A stretch of 64,000 nucleotides of DNA from Candidatus Manganitrophus noduliformans (GCF_012184425.1 NZ_VTOW01000001.1:372001-436000); one strand, 5' to 3'; shown: positions 44,394-53,970, counted from the first letter of the stretch. Notes: generated by a model not told the origin, from the sequence alone. Numbers and translations: made by a program.

Positions 44394-46013
44394 ATGGAAA
44401 AACGTCTTATTGTGTTTTTAATTTTATCCTTAGCGATCATTTTTGCATACCCATTTTTCATGGAACAGATGATCGGCCCCACTCCGCAAGCTCCTGAAGT
44501 GACGCAAGCGCCAATGGAAACGACACCGAAAAGCGCGCCCTCTTCCTCGACGCAGGAAGGTGCTTCGGTTGGAGAACCTGTTGTAGAGGAAAAAGATGCG
44601 AAAGAGAAGATAATAGAGAGCGATCTCTACCGTATCGTCCTGTCGAACATCGGGGGGACCGTCAAAGAATGGCAGCTTAAAAAGTACACCGAGAAAACAG
44701 AGGCGGGAGGAGCGGCTCCGATCGAGCTCCTTCAGGAGGATGTGAAAACCTTGCCCTTGACCGTTTTCACTGAAGAAGAACCGAATGGATCGAAGCAGCT
44801 ATACAGCCTCGATGAGAAGACCGTTCAACTCAGCCCGGAGAATCCGATGGAGGTGGTGACCCTCACCGCCGTCGGCCCGGACGGTCGGAAGATAACGAAA
44901 GAGTTGACCTTCCACAACGATCACTACTTGGTCGACACCCGAATTGCGACAGAAGGCTATACAGAGGGCTACAAGATCTCACTCGGCACGAACTTCGGCA
45001 TTAATAACTGGGCGGTGGAGTTCGGCGGGAGCATCGGCGCGGCGACATTCGTCAATAATGAAATGATCAAGAATGCGGAGTCGGATATAAGCGGAGCAGT
45101 GGCTCACGAAGGGGAGGTTTTATGGACAGCGCTACAGGATAAATACTTTATCAGCGCCCTGATTCCAAAGGAAGTCGGTCAAATGAACACAGTCACGGTG
45201 GAAAAAGAGGGAGCGCAGCAAATTCGGGTCGACTTGAAGATTCCGGCGGAGCAGGCCGGTCAAAAACAGCTGGGGCTCTATGCCGGTCCGAAAGAATACG
45301 ATCGACTGGCACAGATCGGCGCCGGTCTTCAAGAAAGCATCGACTTCGGCTGGTTTATCATGGGAAGCTGGGCCCCCGTTCGTTTTGTAGCAAAGCCGAT
45401 CTATTTTATCCTTCGATTCTTCTACCAATTCACCCACAATTACGGGGTCGCCATCATTCTTGTTACCGTCCTCGTGAAGGTCCTCTTCTTCCCGATTACC
45501 CGAAAGAGCCTTGCGTCGATGAAAGATATGGCGGCGATCCAGCCAAAGGTGGCAGCCCTTCGAAAGAAGTATGCGGGCGATCGTGAAAAGATGAATCGGG
45601 AGCTGATGAACCTTTACAAAGAGCACCAGATCAACCCCTTCGGCGGCTGTCTGCCGATGCTGGCGCAAATACCCGTTTTTATCTCCTTATTTAATGTTCT
45701 TTACACGACGATCGACCTGCGGCAGGCGCCGTTCATGTTCTGGATTCAAGACCTTTCCGATAAAGACCCTTTTTACGTATTGCCTGTGATTATGGGGATC
45801 AGCATGTTTTTCCAGCAATGGACGCAGCCGACAACAATGGACCCGATGCAGGCAAAAATCATGCTCTTCCTCCCTGTGATTTACACCTTCTTCTTTCTCA
45901 ATTTCCCATCGGGCTTGGTCCTCTATTGGCTCGTCAACAACATCCTGACGATCGGACAGCAATACCTCATGAACCGGGAAGGGCTGGCGATTCCCAAGGC
46001 GGGAACGACGTAA
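44394..46013 (+). CDS. yidC: membrane protein insertase YidC
   Basis: A 539-residue Gram-negative-type YidC. An N-terminal helix (residues 4-20) precedes a large periplasmic domain of about 300 residues (beta-rich, containing the S-N-I-G-G-T-V-K-E-W block). Five core helices follow: H-N-Y-G-V-A-I-I-L-V-T-V-L, then the conserved G-G-C-L-P-M-L-A-Q-I-P-V-F-I-S-L-F, W-I-Q-D-L-S and N-F-P-S-G-L-V-L-Y-W-L-V-N-N. It inserts membrane proteins alone or with SecYEG. The GTG 3 bases before the ATG is also possible. mnmE follows after 12 bases. Confidence 0.97.
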   Translation: MEKRLIVFLILSLAIIFAYPFFMEQMIGPTPQAPEVTQAPMETTPKSAPSSSTQEGASVGEPVVEEKDAKEKIIESDLYRIVLSNIGGTVKEWQLKKYTEKTEAGGAAPIELLQEDVKTLPLTVFTEEEPNGSKQLYSLDEKTVQLSPENPMEVVTLTAVGPDGRKITKELTFHNDHYLVDTRIATEGYTEGYKISLGTNFGINNWAVEFGGSIGAATFVNNEMIKNAESDISGAVAHEGEVLWTALQDKYFISALIPKEVGQMNTVTVEKEGAQQIRVDLKIPAEQAGQKQLGLYAGPKEYDRLAQIGAGLQESIDFGWFIMGSWAPVRFVAKPIYFILRFFYQFTHNYGVAIILVTVLVKVLFFPITRKSLASMKDMAAIQPKVAALRKKYAGDREKMNRELMNLYKEHQINPFGGCLPMLAQIPVFISLFNVLYTTIDLRQAPFMFWIQDLSDKDPFYVLPVIMGISMFFQQWTQPTTMDPMQAKIMLFLPVIYTFFFLNFPSGLVLYWLVNNILTIGQQYLMNREGLAIPKAGTT

Positions 46014-46025
46014 CAGGAAGACGAA

Positions 46026-47411
46026 ATGCGACGGCAAGCGGGGCAGGACGATACCATCTGCGCTATTTCGACCGCGATCGGATTGGCGGGCATCGGTGTC
46101 GTGCGGGTGAGCGGCGCCAAAGCATTCCAAGTCGTCCAGTCTCTTTTCAAGGGTTCCGGCGAGCTCGCGAAAGTTCAAAGCCACACCGCGCACTACGGTC
46201 ACGTCATCGATCCAAACAGTCTGGAAATTGTCGACGAAGCCCTCTTCTTGGTCATGAAAGCCCCGCGGACCTATACCGGCGAAGATGTTGTCGAAATCCA
46301 GACCCACGGCAGTCCGCTCATCCTTGAAAAAATCCTCTCCCTTCTTGTGATGCAGGGTGCAAGGCTGGCCGCCCCTGGAGAATTTACGCGCAGGGCTTTC
46401 TTATTAGGTAGAATAGACCTTGTCCAAGCGGAAGCGGTGATGGAGGTGATCACTGCGGAGAATTGGGACCATCATGGATGGGCGCTCAAACAGTTAAAAG
46501 GGAGTTTATCCCGTCAAGTTGAGTTCTTACGAGAACATTTGCTCCAGATTCTCGCTCATATTGAGGCTTCGATTGATTTTTCGGAAGAGGGAATCCACTT
46601 CTGGACCGATTCTGAAATGGGCAAGGAGATCGGGTCTGTTTCAGAAGAAGTGGAGCGCCTCCTGGCAGGGTATGCAGAGGGACGGAAAATCCGGGAGGGA
46701 TTTACCGCCGTCATCATCGGGCGGCCCAACGTCGGGAAATCGAGCCTGATGAATCTTCTCCTGGAAGAAGACCGGGCGATTGTGACCCCCCTCCCCGGCA
46801 CGACAAGGGATATTCTTCAGGAGACCGTTCACATCGAAGGCCTTCCTCTTCGAATCACCGATACCGCCGGCTACCGAGCGACAGAGGATCCGATCGAAGC
46901 AGAGGGGGTGCGCCGCGGAGAAGAAGCCTTGGAGAAGGCCGATCTGATTCTCTGGATGCTCGATTCGAGCGAACCGCTCCAAATTGAAGACGATGTCTTA
47001 GCGCGACGTCTGAAAGGGAAGCGAAAAATCATTCTCCTGAACAAATCCGATTTGCCTGAGTGTCTCGATCACTCTCGGATAAGAACGGAGCATCCGCAGG
47101 AGGTGATCCTCCCGTTTTCGACGGTGACCGGTTCCGGGCTCGGCGATTTAAAACGAGAGATCAAGCAGCTTCTTCGGAAACAACCTGAGAAAGAGCAACC
47201 GCTGGTCGCCCTCCTTCGGCATCGCACCGCCCTGGAGGCGGCGTCCAAGAGTCTTCATCGTGCCATAAAAGCGGTCGAAGAGAACGCTTCATGGGAGTTT
47301 CTTGCTGCAGACCTGAGGGAAGGAGCCGATTCCTTGGGAGAGATTATCGGCGAAACGACAACCGATGAGATTCTCGATCAGATCTTCAACAACTTTTGTA
47401 TCGGCAAGTAA
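46026..47411 (+). CDS. mnmE: tRNA U34 carboxymethylaminomethyl-modifying GTPase MnmE
   Basis: A 461-residue GTPase that works with MnmG to add the carboxymethylaminomethyl group to wobble uridine 34. The N-terminal folate domain opens I-C-A-I-S-T-A-I-G-L-A-G-I-G-V-V-R-V-S-G. The G domain has G-R-P-N-V-G-K-S-S-L-M-N-L-L, D-T-A-G-Y-R and N-K-S-D-L. The C-terminal hook F-C-I-G-K carries the required cysteine. It is full length, and mnmG follows after a 35-base gap that contains a parS site. Confidence 0.98.
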   Translation: MRRQAGQDDTICAISTAIGLAGIGVVRVSGAKAFQVVQSLFKGSGELAKVQSHTAHYGHVIDPNSLEIVDEALFLVMKAPRTYTGEDVVEIQTHGSPLILEKILSLLVMQGARLAAPGEFTRRAFLLGRIDLVQAEAVMEVITAENWDHHGWALKQLKGSLSRQVEFLREHLLQILAHIEASIDFSEEGIHFWTDSEMGKEIGSVSEEVERLLAGYAEGRKIREGFTAVIIGRPNVGKSSLMNLLLEEDRAIVTPLPGTTRDILQETVHIEGLPLRITDTAGYRATEDPIEAEGVRRGEEALEKADLILWMLDSSEPLQIEDDVLARRLKGKRKIILLNKSDLPECLDHSRIRTEHPQEVILPFSTVTGSGLGDLKREIKQLLRKQPEKEQPLVALLRHRTALEAASKSLHRAIKAVEENASWEFLAADLREGADSLGEIIGETTTDEILDQIFNNFCIGK

Positions 47412-47415
47412 AAAG

Positions 47416-47431
47416 TGTTCCACGTGGAACA
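47416..47431. promoter_or_regulatory. parS: parS centromere site (ParB-binding palindrome)
   Basis: TGTTCCACGTGGAACA, a perfect 16-base palindrome matching the parS consensus (TGTTTCACGTGAAACA) except for the symmetric fifth bases. It lies in the mnmE-mnmG gap, 15 bases before the mnmG start, and about 2.7 kb from parA-parB. Confidence 0.88.
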
Positions 47432-47446
47432 TGAATCGGAGAGGGG

Positions 47447-49378
47447 ATGAACAAAGCGGCATATGATGTCATCGTTGTCGGCGCAGGCCATGCTGGCTGC
47501 GAAGCGGCCCTTGCTGCCGCTCGAATGGGGGCAAAGACCCTTCTCTTTACGCTGAAGCTCGACAATATCGGCCAAATGTCGTGTAATCCCGCCATCGGCG
47601 GTATTGCAAAAGGTCATCTTGTCCGGGAGATCGATGCTTTGGGGGGAGAGATGGGCCGGGTCATCGATCAGGCCGGCATTCAATTTAGAATGCTCAATAT
47701 GCGAAAGGGGCCTGCGGTCCGCGCCCTCCGGGCGCAAGCAGATCGGGACGTCTACCGGTCCGTGATGACCGATGTTCTCCTCAAACAGCCCAATCTGACG
47801 GTGATTGAAGGGATGGTCGACGAGGTTCTGGTAGAAAACGGCCGTGCGGTGGGGGTTGCGCTTCAAGACGGGACCCGATTTCATAGCGGCGCGGTCATTT
47901 TAACGACAGGGACCTTTCTTCGAGGATTGATCCATATCGGCCTGCGCCGATTTTCAGCGGGACGGATCGGTGAAGCACCGGCCGAAAAAGCCTCGCAGAG
48001 CCTGATCAATCTCGGCTTCACCTTAGGAAGGTTGAAGACCGGAACCCCTCCCAGGCTCGACGGAAACACCATTGATTATGCTCAGCTTCAGCCGCAATAT
48101 GGAGATCAGCCCCCCCTTCCGTTTTCATATTCCACCGACCGGCTGGAGATCAACCAGCTTCCCTGCCATCTCACCTATACCGGGGAGAAGACGCACGACG
48201 TCATCCGAGCCCACCTGACCGAATCGCCTCTTTACTCCGGGGTGATTACCGGGATCGGACCGCGTTACTGTCCCTCCATCGAAGATAAGATCGTGAAGTT
48301 CTCCGACCATCCGCGCCACCAAGTATTTCTGGAGCCGGAAGGGAGAAATACGAATGTCATCTACCCTAACGGCGTTTCAACCAGCCTCCCGGAAGAGGTT
48401 CAACTGGAATTTGTTAGAACCATTCCGGGTCTTGAGAACGTAAAAATGCTCCGACCCGGTTATGCGATCGAATATGATTATGTTCCGCCGATTCAGCTTC
48501 ATCCAACTTTGGAGACGAAGCCTGTCGCCGGGCTCTATCACGCCGGGCAGATCAACGGGACCTCCGGGTATGAAGAAGCAGCCGCACAAGGAATCATGGC
48601 GGGGATCAATGCCGTTCTGAAACTGCGGGATCAGCCCCCGCTGATCCTCGACCGATCCGACGCGTATATCGGTGTTTTAATTGATGATTTGGTCACACTG
48701 GGGACCGAGGAACCGTACCGGATGTTCACCTCTCGTGCAGAGTATCGCCTTTTACTCCGGCACGATAATGCAGACTTACGCTTAATGGAAAACGGATATC
48801 ATATTGGCCTTCTTCCCGAGCGGCAATATCAGGCCTACCTTTCGAAGCGGGAGCGGATCGGACGGGAAAGGGCCTGGCTTGAATCGACATCGATCCGGAC
48901 GATTCCCCGTTCCGCCGAGATCTTGGCGAATGCCGGCATTCAGGGGATTCTTCCCTCAATGAACCTCGCGCAACTGATGAAGCGGCCGGAGATCGACTAC
49001 AACAGCCTCGTCTCCTGGTTCAACCTGGAGAATCAAACCGATCCCTCGATCGCAGACGAGATCGAGATCCAGATCAAATATGACGGGTATATTCAACGGG
49101 AACTTGCCCACGTCGCCCGGTTCAAGCAGATGGAGGGAAAGCGAATTCCGGAGACATTTAGCTATGATGCGGTCATCGGCCTCTCAAGAGAAGTCCTTGA
49201 GAAGTTGAAAAAGATCCAACCCCGCTCTCTCGGCCAGGCCTCTCGAATCTCCGGCGTCACGCCGGCGGCGATCTCGATTCTGATGCTGGCGCTCGAACGT
49301 CGAAGGCGAAAAGAGCTCTCCGGTCGGCACGATGGGGACGAACCGATTACCCCGAATGTGATGGAGAGCGGACACTGA
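47447..49378 (+). CDS. mnmG: tRNA U34 carboxymethylaminomethyl synthase subunit MnmG (GidA)
   Basis: A 643-residue flavoprotein partner of MnmE. The N-terminal FAD motif is [19 protein letters not shown]. Conserved blocks include [33 protein letters not shown] and C-P-S-I-E-D-K. The C-terminal helical domain that contacts MnmE and tRNA ends with a less conserved tail (H-D-G-D-E-P-I-T-P). Its stop codon overlaps the probable CTG start of rsmG, implying coupled translation. Confidence 0.98.
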   Translation: MNKAAYDVIVVGAGHAGCEAALAAARMGAKTLLFTLKLDNIGQMSCNPAIGGIAKGHLVREIDALGGEMGRVIDQAGIQFRMLNMRKGPAVRALRAQADRDVYRSVMTDVLLKQPNLTVIEGMVDEVLVENGRAVGVALQDGTRFHSGAVILTTGTFLRGLIHIGLRRFSAGRIGEAPAEKASQSLINLGFTLGRLKTGTPPRLDGNTIDYAQLQPQYGDQPPLPFSYSTDRLEINQLPCHLTYTGEKTHDVIRAHLTESPLYSGVITGIGPRYCPSIEDKIVKFSDHPRHQVFLEPEGRNTNVIYPNGVSTSLPEEVQLEFVRTIPGLENVKMLRPGYAIEYDYVPPIQLHPTLETKPVAGLYHAGQINGTSGYEEAAAQGIMAGINAVLKLRDQPPLILDRSDAYIGVLIDDLVTLGTEEPYRMFTSRAEYRLLLRHDNADLRLMENGYHIGLLPERQYQAYLSKRERIGRERAWLESTSIRTIPRSAEILANAGIQGILPSMNLAQLMKRPEIDYNSLVSWFNLENQTDPSIADEIEIQIKYDGYIQRELAHVARFKQMEGKRIPETFSYDAVIGLSREVLEKLKKIQPRSLGQASRISGVTPAAISILMLALERRRRKELSGRHDGDEPITPNVMESGH

Positions 49379-50028
49379 ATGAAGAGCAGAGAAACCTTCT
49401 CGTCCGCGGCGCCGGGGAGCTTGGAATCGTACTTTCGTCGGAACAGGTCGACCGTCTTCTCCTTTACCTCTCTGAGCTGATCCGCTGGAACCGTTCGATC
49501 AATCTCACCGGTCTTCGAAGCGACCGGGAGATCCTCATCAAACACTTTTTGGATTCGCTCACCCCGCTGACCCTGCTGCAGCCGAGGAAGGGGGAGCGCT
49601 GGATTGATGTGGGGACCGGCGCCGGTTTTCCGGGCCTGGTCCTGAAGATTGCGCGCCCCGAGCTGGAGATGACCCTCCTGGAAGCGACCGGAAAGAAGGC
49701 CGCCTTCCTCCACCATTTCATCGGCCTGCTCCGGTTGGAAGGGATTTCCGTCCTTCAGGATCGTCTAGAGCATCTGCACGGGCCGAGGTGGGAGGAGCAG
49801 TACGATCTCCTGCTGACGCGCGCGGTTTCTCCCGCCGTCATCCTCCAAAACGGGGTCGGATTGGTCCAGAGTGAAGGAAGAATCCTTTTCTTCCAGGGAC
49901 CGCCCGATGCGTCGCGGTGGGAGAAAGCGTTGAAGGGAAATCGGCGGCTGGTTTTGGAGGGGATCCACCCGGTTTCGCTCCCTTTCACGGACGAACCCCG
50001 GTCGCTGGTCCTCCTCAAAGTGGTCTGA
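49375..50028 (+). CDS. rsmG: 16S rRNA (guanine-527-N7) methyltransferase RsmG, probable CTG start
   Basis: RsmG (GidB) methylates G527 of 16S rRNA. Motifs: [38 protein letters not shown] (SAM loop), [13 protein letters not shown] and L-T-R-A-V-S. The N-terminal helix block begins upstream of the first TTG (49549), so that TTG is not the start. In the required frame the only upstream candidate is CTG at 49375, overlapping the mnmG stop and about 8 bases after GGAG. That gives 217 residues, the normal size. The CTG start is an inference; the identity is secure. Confidence 0.9.
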   Translation: MNEEQRNLLVRGAGELGIVLSSEQVDRLLLYLSELIRWNRSINLTGLRSDREILIKHFLDSLTPLTLLQPRKGERWIDVGTGAGFPGLVLKIARPELEMTLLEATGKKAAFLHHFIGLLRLEGISVLQDRLEHLHGPRWEEQYDLLLTRAVSPAVILQNGVGLVQSEGRILFFQGPPDASRWEKALKGNRRLVLEGIHPVSLPFTDEPRSLVLLKVV

Positions 50029-50108
50029 TGGTTTATCGACTAATGCTTTTTTTCCAAAACGGAATATGCTAGGATAGCGCATTTCGGCAAGCGCTAGGTC
50101 AAGAATTG

Positions 50109-50876
50109 ATGGGAAAAGTCATCGCAATCGCCAATCAGAAGGGGGGGGTCGGAAAGACGACCACGTCGATCAATCTTGCCGCGTCACTCGCGGTCGCCGA
50201 AAAGAAGGTGTTGTTGATCGACCTCGATCCCCAGGGAAACGCCACCAGCGGCATCGGGATCTCCCGAGAGGGATTGTCCGGAAGCGTGTACGATCTTCTG
50301 ATCGGCCGCAAGGGGCTCTCGGAGTTGGTCGTTCCGCTTGAAGTCCCCTGGTTGAGCGTCGTTCCGGCGCATATCGATCTGGTCGGCGCCGAGATCGAAC
50401 TCGTCGGCATGGACGGCCGGGAGCAGGTCCTGAAAGATCGGCTGAAGGGATCCATCGAACACTACGACTTTATCCTGATCGATTGTCCCCCCTCGCTCGG
50501 GCTGCTGACGCTCAACGCGTTGACCGCCGCCGACTCTCTCCTCATCCCGATGCAGTGCGAATATTACGCCATGGAGGGATTGGCGCAGCTGATGAACACC
50601 TTCGAGCTGGTCCGCCGATCGCTCAACCCGTCCCTCCAAGTGGAAGGGGTTTTGTTGACGATGTTCGACGGCCGGAACAATCTCAACAACCAGGTTCAGG
50701 CGGAGATTCGATCGCATTTCGGAGACCGGGTGTTCCAGAGCACCATCCCGCGCAACATCACCCTCGCCGAGGCGCCGAGCCACGGCAAGCCGGCGGTTTT
50801 TTACGATGCGGTCTCGAAGGGGGCGCAGGCCTACCTCGCCCTCGCCAAGGAGGTCTTGGAGCATGCAGCAGCGTAA
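50109..50876 (+). CDS. parA: chromosome-partitioning ATPase ParA (Soj)
   Basis: A 255-residue MinD/ParA-type ATPase. The deviant Walker A is I-A-N-Q-K-G-G-V-G-K-T-T-T-S-I-N-L-A. A-prime and Walker B regions are V-L-L-I-D-L-D-P-Q-G-N-A and F-I-L-I-D-C-P-P-S-L-G. The C-terminus has R-N-I-T-L-A-E-A-P-S-H-G-K-P. It dynamically moves ParB-bound origin DNA. The ATG at 50109 is preferred over a TTG just upstream. parB overlaps its 3' end by 14 bases, showing tight coupling. Confidence 0.97.
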   Translation: MGKVIAIANQKGGVGKTTTSINLAASLAVAEKKVLLIDLDPQGNATSGIGISREGLSGSVYDLLIGRKGLSELVVPLEVPWLSVVPAHIDLVGAEIELVGMDGREQVLKDRLKGSIEHYDFILIDCPPSLGLLTLNALTAADSLLIPMQCEYYAMEGLAQLMNTFELVRRSLNPSLQVEGVLLTMFDGRNNLNNQVQAEIRSHFGDRVFQSTIPRNITLAEAPSHGKPAVFYDAVSKGAQAYLALAKEVLEHAAA

Positions 50877-51723
50877 GGCGTTAGGAAAAGGTCTTGGACT
50901 GACCGCCCTGGTCCCGCCGGTGGAGCCGCCGAAGGGAGATATTCGGGAGATCGAGATCGGGAAGATCATCCCGAACCGATACCAGCCGCGGCAGTATTTC
51001 GATCCGGAAGCGCTCGCCGCGCTCGCCGCCTCGCTCAAGAGCCACGGGCTGATCCAGCCGATCACCGTCCGGAAGGAAGAAAACGGGCGGTTCGAGCTGA
51101 TCGCGGGGGAGCGCCGATGGCGCGCGGCGCAACTCGCCGGCTTGGCGGCCATCCCGGCGATCGTGAAGCCGGTCCAGGATCAGGAACTGATGGAGTGGGC
51201 GCTCCTCGAAAACGTCCAACGGGAAGATCTCAACCCGATCGAGAAGGCGCAAGCCTATCAACGGCTGATCTCCGAATTCTCCCTGACGCAGGAGGCGATC
51301 GCCGCCCGGATGGGGATCGACCGGTCGAGCGTGGCGAATTTCCTCCGTCTGCTCCTCCTCCCCGAGTCGTTGTGGGGATCGATTGCCGACGGCGTCTTGA
51401 CAATGGGACATGCCAAGGCGCTTCTTTCTTTGGAGCGGAAAGAAGACCAGCTTCGCATCGCCGGGGAGATCAAGGCGAAGGGGTGGTCGGTCCGTCAGGT
51501 CGAAGCGTTGGTTCAAAAGATGAAACGAGAGGCGCGCCCGGAGCCGCCGAAGGCCCCGCGGAGCGCCGCGCCGGAAACGGCGGAATTGGAGAGCCGTCTC
51601 CGCCTCGCGCTGGGGACAAAGGTTCGTCTGGTGCAGCAGGGAAAAGGGGGGGAGATCCGGATCGAGTATTACTCCTTTGAAGATCTCGACCGGATTCTCG
51701 AGAAGCTGACCGGCACGAATTAA
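50863..51723 (+). CDS. parB: chromosome-partitioning protein ParB (Spo0J), CTPase
   Basis: A 286-residue ParB. The N-terminal block reads K-A-L-G-K-G-L-G-L-T-A-L-V. The CTP-binding/ParB-Sulfiredoxin part has N-R-Y-Q-P-R, then I-T-V-R, G-E-R-R-W-R-A-A and E-N-V-Q-R-E-D-L-N-P-I-E-K-A. The HTH has L-T-Q-E-A-I-A-A-R-M-G-I-D-R-S-S-V-A-N-F-L-R. The C-terminal dimerisation domain is present. It binds the parS palindrome found upstream in the window. The ATG at 50863 overlaps parA. Confidence 0.97.
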   Translation: MQQRKALGKGLGLTALVPPVEPPKGDIREIEIGKIIPNRYQPRQYFDPEALAALAASLKSHGLIQPITVRKEENGRFELIAGERRWRAAQLAGLAAIPAIVKPVQDQELMEWALLENVQREDLNPIEKAQAYQRLISEFSLTQEAIAARMGIDRSSVANFLRLLLLPESLWGSIADGVLTMGHAKALLSLERKEDQLRIAGEIKAKGWSVRQVEALVQKMKREARPEPPKAPRSAAPETAELESRLRLALGTKVRLVQQGKGGEIRIEYYSFEDLDRILEKLTGTN

Positions 51724-51783
51724 GATGAATAACCGTGAGGAGATCACGATTCGGGATCTCCTCCAGGCCATGTAGGGGGGATC

Positions 51784-52203
51784 ATGTTGCGAAGGGATGA
51801 AAAGGAAAAGGGAGCCCAGTCGGATGAGATCATTGCGTTCCTGGGAAAGGGGACTGAATTTAAGGGGATCATCACCTACAGCGGCACCGTCCGGATCGAC
51901 GGCAAGGTCGAGGGGGAAATCGTCACCCAAGGCAAGCTGGTCGTCGGCGAGACGGCGGTGATCAATGCGGAGATCTCCGCCGGCACGGTGATCTGCGGCG
52001 GAAAAATCTCCGGAAATATCCGGGCCTCGGAGCGGATCCATCTCCTCTCCAAGGCGGTGATGACCGGCTCCGTGAACACCCCCAATCTGATCATCGAAGA
52101 GGGGGTCAGCTTCAACGGCAAGTGCCAGATGGGGCAGGAAGAGGCCTCACAGGCTGAGATCCGGCCGCTGCAAGCGGTCGGGCACGATTCGAACGGGAGT
52201 TAG
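51784..52203 (+). CDS. bactofilin, copy 1 (plus strand, next to parB)
   Basis: A 139-residue bactofilin (polymer-forming cytoskeletal family). The core of about residues 18-120 is a right-handed beta-helix with repeating hydrophobic strands: T-E-F-K-G-I-I-T-Y-S-G-T-V-R-I-D-G-K-V-E-G-E-I, G-K-L-V-V-G-E-T-A-V-I-N-A and so on to N-L-I-I-E-E-G. Both flanking tails are disordered, as usual. Bactofilins form filaments used in cell shape and, in some bacteria, in placing ParAB. Co-location directly after parB fits the latter. It stops 1 base before mnmA. Confidence 0.93.
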   Translation: MLRRDEKEKGAQSDEIIAFLGKGTEFKGIITYSGTVRIDGKVEGEIVTQGKLVVGETAVINAEISAGTVICGGKISGNIRASERIHLLSKAVMTGSVNTPNLIIEEGVSFNGKCQMGQEEASQAEIRPLQAVGHDSNGS

Positions 52204-52204
52204 G

Positions 52205-53308
52205 TTGAACGGCACGCAAAAGGGAAGACGGGTCGTGGTCGGGATGAGCGGCGGGATCGACTCCGCCGTCACCGCCGCCCTGCTGAAAGAGGCCGGCTAT
52301 GACGTCATCGGCGTCACCCTGACCCTCTGGAAGGATGAGGGGGAAGACGAAAAGCGCTGGCAGGACCGCTCCTGCTGCAAAGTGGGGCTGGCCCGCCATG
52401 TGGCGAAGCTTCTCTCGATCCCGCATCACGTCCTCGACATCCAAGAAGAATTCCGCTCTGAAATCATCGACGATTTCTGCGACGCCTATCTCGTCGGCCA
52501 GACCCCCAACCCCTGCGTCCGCTGCAACGAGCGGATGAAATTCGGCCGTCTTCTCACGGTGGCGTGCGACCTGGGGGCCGATCTTCTCGCCACCGGCCAT
52601 TATGCCCGGATTCGGCATCGACCCGAACGGGGCCGCTATTCCTTGCTGAAGGGGGCCGATCTTCAGAAGGATCAGAGCTACTTCCTCTATCGTCTCAATC
52701 AGGAACAACTTGCTGCAACCCTTTTCCCCCTGGGAGAAATGCACAAGGAAGCGGTCTGTAAGAAGGCGGCGGCGCTGGGCCTTCCGTATGAAGAGGTCTT
52801 GGAGAGCCAGGAGGTCTGCTTCGTCACGCAGAAAGATTATCGGGCGTTTCTCTCGGAGCATCGCCCCGAATCGCAGGCCCCCGGAAAGATCGTCACCGAG
52901 TCGGGGGAGGTGGTCGGAGAACATGCCGGCGTCGCCTTCTACACGATCGGCCAGCGCCGGGGTCTCGGCGTCGCAGCGGGGGAGCGGATTTATGTCACGC
53001 AGCTCAATCCGGCGCGGCGCGAAGTGGTGGTCGGGTCGGAGGAGTCGCTTTTGAAGAAAGAGGTGTTTGCCGATCGTCTTGTCTGGGGAGGGGAGGGTTG
53101 TCCGGAAGCCCCCCTCCGGGTTCAGGCGAAGATCCGCTATCGGTCTCCGGCCGGGGAGGCGACGCTGGTTCCGTTTTCAGAGGGCCGGGTCCGGATCCTT
53201 TTTGATGAGCCGCAGCGCGGGGTCACCCCGGGGCAATCGGTCGTCTTCTATCGGGGGGAGGAAGTGATCGGCGGCGGGATGATCCTGGAGGCGGGGCCGG
53301 AATCGTGA
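52205..53308 (+). CDS. mnmA: tRNA-uridine 2-sulfurtransferase MnmA (TrmU)
   Basis: A 367-residue thiolase that makes 2-thiouridine at wobble U34, complementing MnmE-MnmG. The PP-loop is V-V-V-G-M-S-G-G-I-D-S-A-V, with isoleucine where most have valine. The first cysteine site is G-Q-T-P-N-P-C-V-R-C-N-E-R-M-K-F, and the second catalytic cysteine is in E-S-Q-E-V-C-F-V. The C-terminal OB-like part has Q-R-R-G-L-G-V-A and V-T-Q-L-N-P. It starts at TTG one base after the bactofilin stop; no other start in frame is suitable. A long hairpin follows. Confidence 0.96.
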   Translation: MNGTQKGRRVVVGMSGGIDSAVTAALLKEAGYDVIGVTLTLWKDEGEDEKRWQDRSCCKVGLARHVAKLLSIPHHVLDIQEEFRSEIIDDFCDAYLVGQTPNPCVRCNERMKFGRLLTVACDLGADLLATGHYARIRHRPERGRYSLLKGADLQKDQSYFLYRLNQEQLAATLFPLGEMHKEAVCKKAAALGLPYEEVLESQEVCFVTQKDYRAFLSEHRPESQAPGKIVTESGEVVGEHAGVAFYTIGQRRGLGVAAGERIYVTQLNPARREVVVGSEESLLKKEVFADRLVWGGEGCPEAPLRVQAKIRYRSPAGEATLVPFSEGRVRILFDEPQRGVTPGQSVVFYRGEEVIGGGMILEAGPES

Positions 53309-53375
53309 TGATCCGCTCGCGCCGGGTCGCGACATCGGCCTCGGCGGCGAGAGAGATAAAACAGGAAGATAAAAC

Positions 53376-53417
53376 CACAGCGGCCCTGCTCATCAGATCG
53401 TGAGCAGGGCCGCTGTG
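53376..53417 (-). terminator. terminator between mnmA and the second bactofilin
   Basis: Perfect 17-base arms CACAGCGGCCCTGCTCA (53376-53392) and its complement (53401-53417), loop of 8. On the minus strand it is followed by a T-rich run (TTTTATC), so it should end the bactofilin transcript; on the plus strand it may also slow mnmA transcription. Confidence 0.75.
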
Positions 53418-53429
53418 TCATCAGCACAG

Positions 53430-53858
53430 TTATCGGACGGCCATGGCCTCCGATTTCATCAGCTCCGCCTCGTAATGCTCCTGAGAGCTATGGCTGGTCA
53501 TTTTGCAGCTTCCATTAAATTGAGCGCCATCCTCAATGAGGAGCGACGGGGTGATCAGGTCTCCGGTGAAGATGGAGGTCCGAAGCAGCTGGATCTTCTG
53601 GTGCGCGACGATCCTTCCGGTCACCTTTCCACCGACCACCACGGTGTCTCCCTCCACGTCGGAGGTGATCACGGCGCCGTCTCCAAAAATAATGCTTCCC
53701 TTCACCGTAATTTTCCCTTCGACTTTTCCGTCGATCCGTCCCGAGCCCTCAAAGTTGACGTTCCCTTTGATCTCGACGTTCTTCCCCATATAAATGATGA
53801 TATCTTCAACCGCCCGCTTGCCGTTTTCTTCCTTCCCGTTTCCGAACACCGATCCCAT
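53430..53858 (-). CDS. bactofilin, copy 2 (minus strand)
   Basis: A 142-residue bactofilin with the same beta-helix core (residues about 20-120: I-I-I-Y-M-G-K-N-V-E-I-K-G-N-V-N-F-E-G-S-G-R-I-D-G-K-V-E-G-K-I, then G-D-G-A-V-I-T-S-D-V-E-G-D-T-V-V-V-G-G-K-V). It shares R-I-D-G-K-V-E-G with copy 1 but differs in the charged N-terminal tail and the longer C-terminal tail. The two copies are convergent around mnmA. It has its own promoter. Two paralogues suggest separate or co-assembled filaments. Confidence 0.92.
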   Translation of the reverse strand: MGSVFGNGKEENGKRAVEDIIIYMGKNVEIKGNVNFEGSGRIDGKVEGKITVKGSIIFGDGAVITSDVEGDTVVVGGKVTGRIVAHQKIQLLRTSIFTGDLITPSLLIEDGAQFNGSCKMTSHSSQEHYEAELMKSEAMAVR

Positions 53859-53896
53859 ATCCCCTCCTGCGCTTGATGATGAACCGTACTTCGGAA

Positions 53897-53924
53897 AGTA
53901 TAACCGATGATCGGGATTTGTCTA
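53897..53924 (-). promoter_or_regulatory. promoter of the second bactofilin gene
   Basis: On the minus strand TAGACA (53924-53919) and TATACT (53902-53897), spacer 16, about 40 bases before the start codon. Confidence 0.55.
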
Positions 53925-53970
53925 GGGCGGCGAGAGGTATTTCGCGGCGCCGGTCTTCGAAATGTTGAGA

